From Actinoplanes italicus (GTDB lineage: Bacteria; Actinomycetota; Actinomycetes; Mycobacteriales; Micromonosporaceae), in contig NZ_PVMZ01000023.1 of NCBI RefSeq assembly GCF_003001815.1, forward strand, positions 124,001 to 188,000: a stretch of DNA of 64,000 nt, given 5' to 3'. Under the pieces are notes generated by a model that made no database searches, was not told the origin of the DNA, and was given only the letters and a program-made list of their open reading frames with translations. Below, piece after piece: positions 24,534 through 31,243 of the stretch (position 1 is the first letter of the stretch; each line of letters opens with the position of its first letter). The translations under genes were made by a program, and so were the position numbers.

Positions 24534-25127
24534 ATGAGCACCACCGACAACCTCTGGCTGCAGAAGATCGCCGAAGACCCCGGCCACTCCCGGTGGTACA
24601 TCGACCGTTTCCGAGCCATGGCCGAACGCGGCGACGACCTCGGCGGCGAGGCCCGGATGATCGACGCCATGGTGCCGCGCGGCTCTCGCATCCTCGACGC
24701 GGGCTGCGGCACCGGCCGGGTCGGTGGCCGTCTCGCCGCCGCCGGTCACCACGTCACCGGTGTCGACCTCGACCCTGAGCTGATCGCCGAGGCTCGTGAT
24801 CAGCATCCGGGTTCGACGTGGCAGGTCGGCGACCTGAGCGAGATCGACCTACCGGATCCGTTCGACGTGATCGTGTGTGCCGGCAACGTGATGGCCTTCG
24901 CCGGGCCGTCGACGCGGGTGGAGATCCTCCGCCGGTTCGGTGTCCACCTCGCCGGGGGTGGCCGTGCGGTCGTCGGGTTCGGCGCGGGACGCGGCTACGA
25001 CTTCGACGACTTCCTCGCCGACGCGGCAGCGGCCGGTCTCACCTCGGATCTGCTCCTGAGCACCTGGGATCTGCGCCCCTTCACCGCGGGCGCCGACTTC
25101 CTGGTCGCGATCCTCCGGCCGGCGTGA
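24534..25127 (+). CDS. class I SAM-dependent methyltransferase
   Basis: A 197-residue Rossmann methyltransferase. Motif I ILDAGCGTGRVGGRLAAAGHHVTGVDLD at about residues 46-73 binds SAM; WQVGDLSEIDLPDPFDVIVCAGNVMAF follows as motifs II-III. The substrate is not evident. ATG at 24534 with GAAGAGGAAG upstream. The end of the gene (CCG GCG TGA) is the first unit of a tandem 24-bp repeat. Confidence 0.92.
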   Translation: MSTTDNLWLQKIAEDPGHSRWYIDRFRAMAERGDDLGGEARMIDAMVPRGSRILDAGCGTGRVGGRLAAAGHHVTGVDLDPELIAEARDQHPGSTWQVGDLSEIDLPDPFDVIVCAGNVMAFAGPSTRVEILRRFGVHLAGGGRAVVGFGAGRGYDFDDFLADAAAAGLTSDLLLSTWDLRPFTAGADFLVAILRPA

Positions 25128-25250
25128 AGCGCGAGCACCAGCCGGCGTGAAGCGCGATCGTCCGGCCGGCGTGAAGCGCGATCGTCCGGCCGGCGTGAAG
25201 CGCGATCGTCCGGCCGGCGGAAGGCTCGGTCCTCCGGCCGGCGTGAAGCC
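25121..25250 (+). repeat. six tandem ~24-bp repeats starting at the methyltransferase stop
   Basis: The core GGCGTGAAGC recurs at 25121, 25144, 25168, 25192, 25216 (variant) and 25240, spacing 23 or 24 bp, inside a unit GGCGTGAAGCGCGATCGTCC. The first unit supplies the TGA of the methyltransferase. The array ends 8 bp before the stop of the convergent DUF6232-like gene. Confidence 0.93.
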
Positions 25251-25257
25251 GGTCGGC

Positions 25258-25554
25258 TCAGGCCCAGTGTCTGCCGGGGCGCTCCTCGAGGGCACGCTGC
25301 AGGGCGCGGGTGACCATGTTGAAGACGCGTGGTTCCCCGCTCTCGTACAGGTCCACGGTCTGACCCTGGTACCGGGCCTGCAGCACCCACACCTGCTTGG
25401 TTCGCCACACCTCCCACCAGTCCCGCTCGATCACCTTGACGGCGACCTCACCGATCTCGGCGATCGCGTAACTCGTCGAGGACCCGGCCGGGTCGCGGAT
25501 GAACACGTCACTGGTGACCTCCGCGTCGTAACTCCGGTAGTACACCCTCCTCAC
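25258..25554 (-). CDS. DUF6232-like small protein
   Basis: A 98-residue protein starting VRRVYYRSYDAEVTSDVFI, followed by YAIAEIGEVAVKVIERD and a C-terminal amphipathic helix. The pattern of a short beta-rich start that defines a surface-exposed PH-like domain matches actinobacterial DUF6232 proteins, though members often carry a membrane hairpin that is absent here. GTG at 25554 has AGAGGAG five bases upstream. Function unknown. Confidence 0.65.
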   Translation of the reverse strand: MRRVYYRSYDAEVTSDVFIRDPAGSSTSYAIAEIGEVAVKVIERDWWEVWRTKQVWVLQARYQGQTVDLYESGEPRVFNMVTRALQRALEERPGRHWA

Positions 25555-25745
25555 CAGCACTCCTCTCGCGTGCCCCCGCCAGTCATGGTCACACGGGTGT
25601 CGATGCTGCTCAATCGGTAGGAGATGCGGATCAGGGAACGGACCCTCGAGAACGGGTCGAAGGTCCCTGTCGCCGGGCCGCGCCCTGACGATTCTGGAGT
25701 CGACCCGCTCGACTGCCCGGCCCGCGCCCGGCCACCGGGAGGACC

Positions 25746-25839
25746 GGTGGCCGGGCGCGGTTCCGCGGCATCCTGGCGGGCCACCGGTCCTCCTCCCGGT
25801 GGCCGGGCGCGGTTCCGCGGCATCCTGGCGGGCCACCGG
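25746..25839 (+). repeat. 42-bp perfect direct repeat with embedded inverted repeats
   Basis: Bases 25746-25787 recur exactly at 25798-25839, separated by a 10-bp pyrimidine-rich spacer. The unit begins GGTGGCC and ends GGCCACC, so each copy, and the junction between them, can form hairpins; GGCCACCGG also occurs just upstream at 25730. It fills much of the 324-bp gap 25555-25878 between the divergent genes. I see no other element in that gap. Confidence 0.9.
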
Positions 25840-25878
25840 CTGCGGAGACGTGCTCTCGGCTGCATTAGATTGCCGCGC

Positions 25879-26688
25879 GTGGGGCTCAGCGGATTCGTGT
25901 ACTGCCGTTGCTGGAAGGACGCCGGCCTCGACGGCTCGATCGGCTTCGACGAGGACGGTTGGCTGGACCTGCTGACGCCGGACGACCCGGCGGCCAGGCA
26001 GTGGTTCAGGACCGGGTGCGAACACGAGGACTTCCAAGCCGCCTGGGCCGACCTGGGCAGCCTGAGCGGGCAGAGTGCCGTCCGGCGGACGTGCGAGGCG
26101 ATCGGATGGTCGCTGTTCCCCACGTTGCGTGACGTCCTGCCGACCACGAACGACGGCTGGATTCCGGTTGCCGACGTGCCCGCCGTCCTGGCCGAACTCG
26201 ACCTCTTCGAAAATCAGGTGAGCACGGTCGCCGAGACGGTGCTGCTCGACGAGGCGACCGGTCACGCGATTCACGGCTGTATCGGGTCGCACGGTTCGGT
26301 GTTCGGATGGAACGGGGCCCTGCACGCCGGGATCGACCCGGACGGCTTCTTCATCCTGGACACCGGAGCCGATCCGCCGGCCGTCGTGTTTCGCGCGAAG
26401 CGCTTCACGCAACGCGCGCTCGGCGGAGACCTGATCGAACGACGCGCGCTCGGCGGAGACCTGATCGAACGACGCGCGTTCGGCGGAGACCTGATCGAAT
26501 TCGTCGGAGACATGGGTACGGCACGGTTGCCGTTGTTCCTGGTCGGCCGCGTCCTGCCGGTGACCCCGGAGCGATTGGCCGTGGTGACCCGCCACCAGTC
26601 GGCGGAGAGCTGGAGCCGCTGGCTCGGGTTGCTCCGCATGCTGTGTGCCGCCTCGCTGGCCACCGGCAACCCCGTCAAGTGGGGTTGA
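25879..26688 (+). CDS. hypothetical protein with internal 10-residue tandem repeats
   Basis: A 269-residue soluble protein I cannot assign. It starts MGLSGFVYCRCWKDA (GTG at 25879) with a short Cys-x-Cys, is rich in acidic and aromatic residues, and ends RMLCAASLATGNPVKWG. The frame is open further upstream through the direct repeats, but that part has no protein-like composition. Residues 179-208 are three tandem copies of RALGGDLIER (last copy RAFGGDLIEF), which look like a recent expansion of one original segment. Confidence 0.65.
   Translation: MGLSGFVYCRCWKDAGLDGSIGFDEDGWLDLLTPDDPAARQWFRTGCEHEDFQAAWADLGSLSGQSAVRRTCEAIGWSLFPTLRDVLPTTNDGWIPVADVPAVLAELDLFENQVSTVAETVLLDEATGHAIHGCIGSHGSVFGWNGALHAGIDPDGFFILDTGADPPAVVFRAKRFTQRALGGDLIERRALGGDLIERRAFGGDLIEFVGDMGTARLPLFLVGRVLPVTPERLAVVTRHQSAESWSRWLGLLRMLCAASLATGNPVKWG
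26413..26502 (+). repeat. three in-frame 30-bp tandem repeats
   Basis: Units at 26413-26442, 26443-26472 and 26473-26502 begin CGCGCGCTCGGCGGAGACCT and encode RALGGDLIER twice and RAFGGDLIEF once. The first two are identical and the third differs only slightly, so the expansion is recent. Confidence 0.95.
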
Positions 26689-26824
26689 CCGTTCCGTGGG
26701 AGACCAGGCGGTGACCAGGAAGTCGAGGATCGCGTCGGAAACGTCCGGCGGTGCCCGGATCGATTCATTTTCGGCCATGCTGCGGCCGGGTGAAACACCT
26801 CAGTCATGATCTAGGGTGGAACGC

Positions 26825-27211
26825 ATGTTCGAGACGGCGCTGGTGAATCTCTACACCCGTGACATCGAGGCGGGCATCCGCTTCTACCGTGACCTGCTCG
26901 GCTTCGAGGAGGCCTTCCGGACTCCCGCCGAGGGCTTGCCGTCGCACGTCGAGCTGCGTCTCGGCGGGTTCACCGTCGGCCTCGGCGACGTCGAGGCGGC
27001 ACGACAGATGCACGGCGTCGAACCCGAGCCTGGCCGCCCGAGCATGGTGCTGGTCATCTGGTCCGCCGACGCCGACCAGGCGTTCGCCAGGCTCGTCACC
27101 GCCGGGGTGCCGGTCGTGCGGCCACCGCACGACTCCGGCAACGGCAACCGGGCCGCCCTGCTGCAGGACCCGGACGGCACGCTCGTGGAGATCGTCTCGA
27201 AGATCAGGTGA
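26825..27211 (+). CDS. VOC-family protein
   Basis: A 128-residue protein: FETALVNLYTRDIEAGIRFYRDLLGFEEAFRTP is a classical first VOC module, and ALLQDPDGTLVEIVSKI ends the second with the conserved Glu at the metal position. Substrate unknown. ATG at 26825 (a GTG three codons earlier is possible). It ends 27 bp before the GrpB-family gene, probably co-transcribed. Confidence 0.9.
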   Translation: MFETALVNLYTRDIEAGIRFYRDLLGFEEAFRTPAEGLPSHVELRLGGFTVGLGDVEAARQMHGVEPEPGRPSMVLVIWSADADQAFARLVTAGVPVVRPPHDSGNGNRAALLQDPDGTLVEIVSKIR

Positions 27212-27238
27212 CCGGCCGTCAGACGTTGGAGGAGACCC

Positions 27239-27811
27239 GTGACCAACGGCGAGCGACGTGATCCGATCAGGATGGTGCCGTACGACCCGGAGTGGGCCAC
27301 CGGCTTCGAACGCGAGCGCGACCGTGTGACCGCGGCCCTGGCACCATGGCTCGCCGGTCCGGTGGAGCATATCGGCAGCACGGCGGTTCCCGGCCTTCCG
27401 GCGAAACCGATCATCGACATGGCGGCCCGCATCGCCGACCACGATCAGGGTGCCGAGGTGCGCGCCGCCCTCGCCGGAATCGGCTGGGTGCACGCGCCCG
27501 AGCCGGGCGACGACGCTGCCCGAAAATGGTCGTTCTGCTTCCCCGACCCCGGCTGGCGCACCCACCACCTGCATGTCTACGAGCACGGCGACCCGATTCC
27601 CGGATCCCTGACCGCCTTTCGTGACCACCTGCGCGCCAGCCCCGCCGACGCCGCCGAGTACGGCCGTATCAAGACCGCGCTGGCCGCCGCCGACGCACAC
27701 GACCGGCCGCGTTACCGGGCCGGCAAGGCGCCCTTCATCCAGGGCGTCCTCGCCCGGCTCACCCCGGATTCCCCTGATGCGCGGCCCACTCCGGCGCCAG
27801 AATCGACATGA
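27239..27811 (+). CDS. GrpB/UPF0157-family protein (nucleotidyltransferase fold)
   Basis: A 190-residue protein with the family signature VEHIGSTAVPGLPAKPIIDM (GS-x-AV-PGL-AKP-x-x-D), followed by HHLHVYEHGDP and FRDHLRASP. UPF0157 proteins resemble minimal nucleotidyltransferases; their substrate is unknown, though some family members accompany CoA biosynthesis genes. GTG start at 27239 preceded by GGAGGAG. Its last 53 bp overlap the convergent GNAT gene. Confidence 0.93.
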   Translation: MTNGERRDPIRMVPYDPEWATGFERERDRVTAALAPWLAGPVEHIGSTAVPGLPAKPIIDMAARIADHDQGAEVRAALAGIGWVHAPEPGDDAARKWSFCFPDPGWRTHHLHVYEHGDPIPGSLTAFRDHLRASPADAAEYGRIKTALAAADAHDRPRYRAGKAPFIQGVLARLTPDSPDARPTPAPEST

Positions 27812-28328
27812 CCGTCGAGTCGGCCCATCCGTCACCGTCGCGCAGCACCTGACGCAACACGCCTTCGGCGACGAAACCCACTTTCTCGTACGCCCTCCGC
27901 GCGCGCGGGTTGTGCGAGTAGACCTCCAACGAGATCCGGTGCAGCCCCAGCTCCTCGAATCCGTAGCCGACGATCAGCCGTACCGCCTCGGTGCCGAGCC
28001 CCCGATCACGCCCGGCCGCGACCAGCAGCGTCCGGAAGTTGCAACTGGCGTTCCGCGGATCCCACTCGTTGAGGACGACCTCGCCGACACAGGCCCCACT
28101 GTCCCGATCGACCACCGCCAGGTCAAGGCGGTCGTCCTGGGCGTTGCGACTGCCGTACCACTCCCGGGTCTGTTCCTCGCCGGGCCCCTCACCGGGCGGG
28201 CTTCCGGTGAGCCGCGCGATCTCCGGATCGGTCAGGGCCTCAAGGAACACCGCAACATCCGGGTCGGCGAACGGCCGCAGTACGACGAGTTCCCCGGTGA
28301 GCACGGGCTTGATCGAGAAATCGGACAT
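27759..28328 (-). CDS. GNAT acetyltransferase, RimJ/RimL type
   Basis: A 189-residue protein: LVVLRPFADPDVAVFLEALTDPE at the start, GEVVLNEWDPRNASCNFRTLL in the middle, the acetyl-CoA loop as GRDRGLGTEAV at about residue 125, and LHRISLEVYSHNPRARRAYEKVGF. These are the hallmarks of the ribosomal-protein-type N-acetyltransferases that acetylate alpha-amino groups or small amines. ATG at 28328; convergent overlap of 53 bp with the GrpB-family gene. Confidence 0.93.
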   Translation of the reverse strand: MSDFSIKPVLTGELVVLRPFADPDVAVFLEALTDPEIARLTGSPPGEGPGEEQTREWYGSRNAQDDRLDLAVVDRDSGACVGEVVLNEWDPRNASCNFRTLLVAAGRDRGLGTEAVRLIVGYGFEELGLHRISLEVYSHNPRARRAYEKVGFVAEGVLRQVLRDGDGWADSTVMSILAPEWAAHQGNPG

Positions 28329-28432
28329 CCGATGATCCTTCCGTGTCGGTGATCGGTCGGCAAACGCATTGCATCCGGACGCCTACACTGGCGTCGATGT
28401 CGCTGGTGTCGGGTTCGGACTCGGGATGTTGA

Positions 28433-29191
28433 TTGCGCAGCGGGCTGGTACGGCGATGGCGGTCCACGTCGACGGCCGTGAAGATCATTTTTCCGGTCAT
28501 GTTCGCGCTCGGGGCGGGGATGCTCGCCCTCGGGATGCGGGGCGACGCCAGCGGGTTCTGGGAGGACCGGCCGTTTCTGACGAACGTCTTCTCGTCGTTG
28601 ACGGCGGCGATGTTCGGCATTCCGATCGCGCTGGCCGTTCTGCAGCAGATCGCCGCCGCGCAGGCGTCACATGCGGCCGGGGTCCGGCAGCGTGACGCCG
28701 CCACGAAGCTGCTGGAGGGGATGGTTCATCAGATCGGAAACGGGTTCCCCGAGCTTCTGTCGGTGGGGGAACTCATCGGTCTCATCGACGCGCTGGGCCG
28801 CATGGTCCGGTCGGACGAGAACCGGAGCGAGTACCGGGCGCGGACCATGGAACTGCTCGACCGCTGGGCCGACGCGTTCTCGCGACCCCGATACGACCAC
28901 TCCATCGCCGCCCTCGTCAAGGCGGGTGAGCAGCTCAGCGTCATCCGGGCCGTGGCCATGGAGAACGGCTTCTCGTGGAGCGGCGCCATTCCCGCCGACG
29001 TCACGCCACCGCTGGACAGCGCGGGGATCAACGACTGGCGGCGGCGGGCGTTTCCGGGGCCCCGCCAGGGATCGGGCTGGAACGAGGACGAACCGAGGTG
29101 GGAGGGACTCGCCGAGGCCAGGGAGTGTGCGCGCCGCGTGCAGGAGTACCACACGAGCATTCACAACGCCTGGTACCTGCTCCGGCGGTGA
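28433..29191 (+). CDS. hypothetical two-helix membrane protein
   Basis: A 252-residue protein. Two hydrophobic helices (about 15-34 and 50-72) are followed by a coiled or helical cytoplasmic domain (AQASHAAGVRQRDAATKLLEGM) without a motif I know. The frame opens with TTG at 28433 immediately after an in-frame stop; GTG at 28478 is the alternative but would remove the basic flank of helix 1. The 3' end overlaps the convergent radical-SAM gene by 31 bp. Confidence 0.6.
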   Translation: MRSGLVRRWRSTSTAVKIIFPVMFALGAGMLALGMRGDASGFWEDRPFLTNVFSSLTAAMFGIPIALAVLQQIAAAQASHAAGVRQRDAATKLLEGMVHQIGNGFPELLSVGELIGLIDALGRMVRSDENRSEYRARTMELLDRWADAFSRPRYDHSIAALVKAGEQLSVIRAVAMENGFSWSGAIPADVTPPLDSAGINDWRRRAFPGPRQGSGWNEDEPRWEGLAEARECARRVQEYHTSIHNAWYLLRR

Positions 29192-29784
29192 GGCAGGTCG
29201 GCGAGCAGAGCGTCGAGAGTGTCCGGGTCCGCCCAGCCGTTGACGGCGACAGCGCCGGAGGCGGTCACGGTCACCTCCACACGGTCGGGGGCGGTGACGT
29301 CGCGGAGGCGGTCGGTGAGGTGCACGAACTCCTGGTTCGTCGAACCGGCCCACGGGCGGTCGTGATCGAGCAGGTCCTCGCGGAACGGGCCGGCCACCAG
29401 CAGGTCCGTGGCGTCCAGCAGGGCCGCCACGGCGCGGTCGCCGTCGCTCGACCTCTGCCTCAACACCGCGTGGTCGTACCCGCTGAAAGTCATGACCGTG
29501 AGGCCGGCCTCCCGGACGCCGGAAGCGACGGCGGCCAGGCCCGCCGGTTGGTCGAAGGGTTCGCCGCCGAGCAGTGTCACGCCGGAGGTGCCGGCCGCCA
29601 GCACCCGTGCCACCAGCGCGTCCGGGCTGGTCAGGGCTCCGCCGCGGCTGCTGAACAGGTGTGGGTTGAAGCAGCCGGGGCAGCGGATCGAGCAGCCCTG
29701 CACCCAGATCGCGGTACGTTCGCCCGGGCCCTCGGCGGTCGTGCGCTCGAGGAACCGGGCGATGCGCACCGGCGGGTCAGACAT
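29161..29784 (-). CDS. radical-SAM activase-like protein (NrdG-type CxxxCxxC)
   Basis: A 207-residue protein. IWVQGCSIRCPGCFNPHLF holds the [4Fe-4S] ligands Cys31, Cys35 and Cys38 of the radical SAM motif; VTLLGGEPFDQPAGLAAVA is the following SAM-binding GGE-type strand, and TVMTFSGYDH the next strand. Size and layout match anaerobic ribonucleotide-reductase-type activases, but no glycyl-radical enzyme is encoded in the window. It is last in the five-gene operon 29161-32794 and overlaps the upstream HhH gene by 8 bp. Substrate unknown; probable partner within the operon. Confidence 0.85.
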   Translation of the reverse strand: MSDPPVRIARFLERTTAEGPGERTAIWVQGCSIRCPGCFNPHLFSSRGGALTSPDALVARVLAAGTSGVTLLGGEPFDQPAGLAAVASGVREAGLTVMTFSGYDHAVLRQRSSDGDRAVAALLDATDLLVAGPFREDLLDHDRPWAGSTNQEFVHLTDRLRDVTAPDRVEVTVTASGAVAVNGWADPDTLDALLADLPHRRSRYQAL

Positions 29785-30595
29785 CGACGATGCGGCCGTA
29801 CGGCTCGTCGCGGTCCGGACCGGGAGCGGCGGGCGGGCTGCAGGTGAGCCGGTCGCGGACGGCGGCGAGCTGGTGCGGGGCCAGGCCGGCGGCCGCCGCG
29901 AACTCGTGCACGCTGCCGAAACCGTTGCCGGCCTCGCGGGCGGCGACGGCCCGGGCCACCTGCTCGGGGGCGATGTTGGGCAGGGTGGCGAAGTCGTCCT
30001 GGCCGGCCTTGTTGACGTCGAGCAGCGTCGCCGGGTGCTCCGGTGGGTCGGCCCACGGGTCGGACGGCGGCGGCATCGACGGGTCGGGGTCCGGTGGCGG
30101 CTGCGGCGGGGGAGTGGGCGAGGCGTAGTACTGGTACGGCGACGGCACGATCGGCTGGATCTGCGGCGGCACCGGGGTGTGCGGGTGCGCCTGCGGGGGC
30201 GGCTGCGGGTACGTCCACGGCACCGGCCGTGGGGCCTGCTGTGCGGCGAGCCAGTGCAGCCAGGAACTGTTGATCGCCACGGCGTGGGCCACCGACACCA
30301 CCCACGCGAGCACCCAGAACAGAGCGAGCAGGGCGCCGGTGTCGGAGTCGTTCGGGAAGGTGGAACTCCAGTACAGGCACAGGCTGCCGACGGCGCTGTA
30401 GACGATGCCGGCGATCCACCAGGACGGGCGGCGGGCGCGCAGGCCGACGTAGAGGAACCCGGCGACGCCGAGGCAGCCGAAACTGACGATCGGGGCGAGC
30501 ACCCAGAGGCTGTGCGCCAGCTTCCACGACGCCTTCTGCGGCGGCGGGGCCGGTGGGTTCTGGTAGTAGCCGCGGTCAGGCGGGGTCCACGTCAC
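29777..30595 (-). CDS. membrane protein with C-terminal helix-hairpin-helix domain
   Basis: A 272-residue protein. Residues 25-130 contain about four hydrophobic helices (LWVLAPIVSFGCLGVAGFLYVG, then WWIAGIVYSAVGSLCLYW). Residues 135-190 are a Pro- and Gln-rich linker. Residues about 195-255 resemble a ComEA-type helix-hairpin-helix (LLDVNKAGQDDFATLPNIAP, VHEFAAAAGLAPHQL), usually a DNA- or protein-binding module. ATG at 30595 overlaps the DUF2997 gene by 20 bp. Within the AAA+/DUF1257/DUF2997/radical-SAM operon it probably anchors the complex at the membrane. Confidence 0.8.
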   Translation of the reverse strand: MTWTPPDRGYYQNPPAPPPQKASWKLAHSLWVLAPIVSFGCLGVAGFLYVGLRARRPSWWIAGIVYSAVGSLCLYWSSTFPNDSDTGALLALFWVLAWVVSVAHAVAINSSWLHWLAAQQAPRPVPWTYPQPPPQAHPHTPVPPQIQPIVPSPYQYYASPTPPPQPPPDPDPSMPPPSDPWADPPEHPATLLDVNKAGQDDFATLPNIAPEQVARAVAAREAGNGFGSVHEFAAAAGLAPHQLAAVRDRLTCSPPAAPGPDRDEPYGRIVDV

Positions 30596-30794
30596 GATTC
30601 ACCTGCTGTTGCCACTCGCTCTGCGTCTCCCGCGTGTAGTCGGACGTGTAGGCGCTGTCCTCGACCCGGCCGTCGACCAGGTCTTCCAGCAGGGCGATGT
30701 AGTCGAGGCACCGCTCACCGCGGATGTCGACGGTCTCGGCGTTCACCGTGCCGTCGGGCTTGACGGTGACGACGATGCGGGGCCGGTCGCTCAT
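30576..30794 (-). CDS. DUF2997-family small protein
   Basis: A 72-residue protein beginning SDRPRIVVTVKPDGTVNAET, then IRGERCLDYIALLEDLVDG with the single conserved Cys, and an acidic/aromatic tail (AYTSDYTRETQSEW). This matches DUF2997, a family found with Ycf35 (DUF1257) and the Ycf46-type AAA+ ATPase in cyanobacteria and many other bacteria. ATG at 30794 overlaps the DUF1257-like stop by 4 bp. The conserved Cys and the radical-SAM neighbour make it a candidate substrate or carrier; that is inference. Confidence 0.85.
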   Translation of the reverse strand: MSDRPRIVVTVKPDGTVNAETVDIRGERCLDYIALLEDLVDGRVEDSAYTSDYTRETQSEWQQQVNRDVDPA

Positions 30795-31234
30795 GATCGC
30801 TCCCGTTCCACCTCGAAGACCATCCGCACGGCGTCGGTGTCGTCGACCGTCTCGGACGTCAGGCGGAGCCCGGCCGCCGGAGCCTGCTCGCGCAGCCGCT
30901 CCAGGACCGCCTGCTGCACGAGCCGTCCGTAGGCGGTGTCGACCTCCGACACCTTCTCGATCGCGCGCTGCTGGTCCGTACCGTCGAAATGGGCTGACCA
31001 GATGCCCTCGGCATCGCGGGAGAAGACCGCCGAGAAGTCGGCCCAGCCGGCGGTGATCCGCTCCTGGTCCGTGTCGACGGCCGCGCCGGTGTCGCGCAAC
31101 GCGCCGGCCAGCAGGGTGACGTCGCGCATCCGGGTGGCGACATGGCAGACGCCGTCGGCCCTCCGGTCGGCGACGGCCTTCACCGCGGCGGCGCCCGCCA
31201 TGGCCAGGGGCACCAGAAGCATCGTCACGCTCAC
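30791..31234 (-). CDS. DUF1257 (Ycf35-like) protein
   Basis: A 147-residue protein. The N-terminus is hydrophobic (MLLVPLAMAGAAAVKAVA) and may insert in the membrane, unlike the soluble cyanobacterial forms. From residue 28 on it follows DUF1257: HVATRMRDVTLLAGALRDTGA, then TDQQRAIEKVSEVDTAYGRL and a C-terminal strand VRMVFEVER. Homologues lie next to DUF2997 and a Ycf46-type ATPase. Start 10 bp after the ATPase stop; GTG or ATG alternatives are not better. Confidence 0.78.
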   Translation of the reverse strand: MSVTMLLVPLAMAGAAAVKAVADRRADGVCHVATRMRDVTLLAGALRDTGAAVDTDQERITAGWADFSAVFSRDAEGIWSAHFDGTDQQRAIEKVSEVDTAYGRLVQQAVLERLREQAPAAGLRLTSETVDDTDAVRMVFEVERERS

Positions 31235-31243
31235 CCCGGCACC

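Noticed and set aside
25624..25878. Upstream extension of the 25879 gene through the direct repeats
   Set aside because: Repeats translate to Pro/Gly/Arg-rich sequence with no protein-like pattern; GTG 25879 begins the globular part.
26689..26778. Minus-strand frame from ATG 26778 (MAENESIRAPPDVSDAILDFL) that continues through the 25879-26688 gene
   Set aside because: The first ~25 residues look protein-like, but the rest is the complement of the better-supported plus-strand gene; at most an N-terminal remnant.
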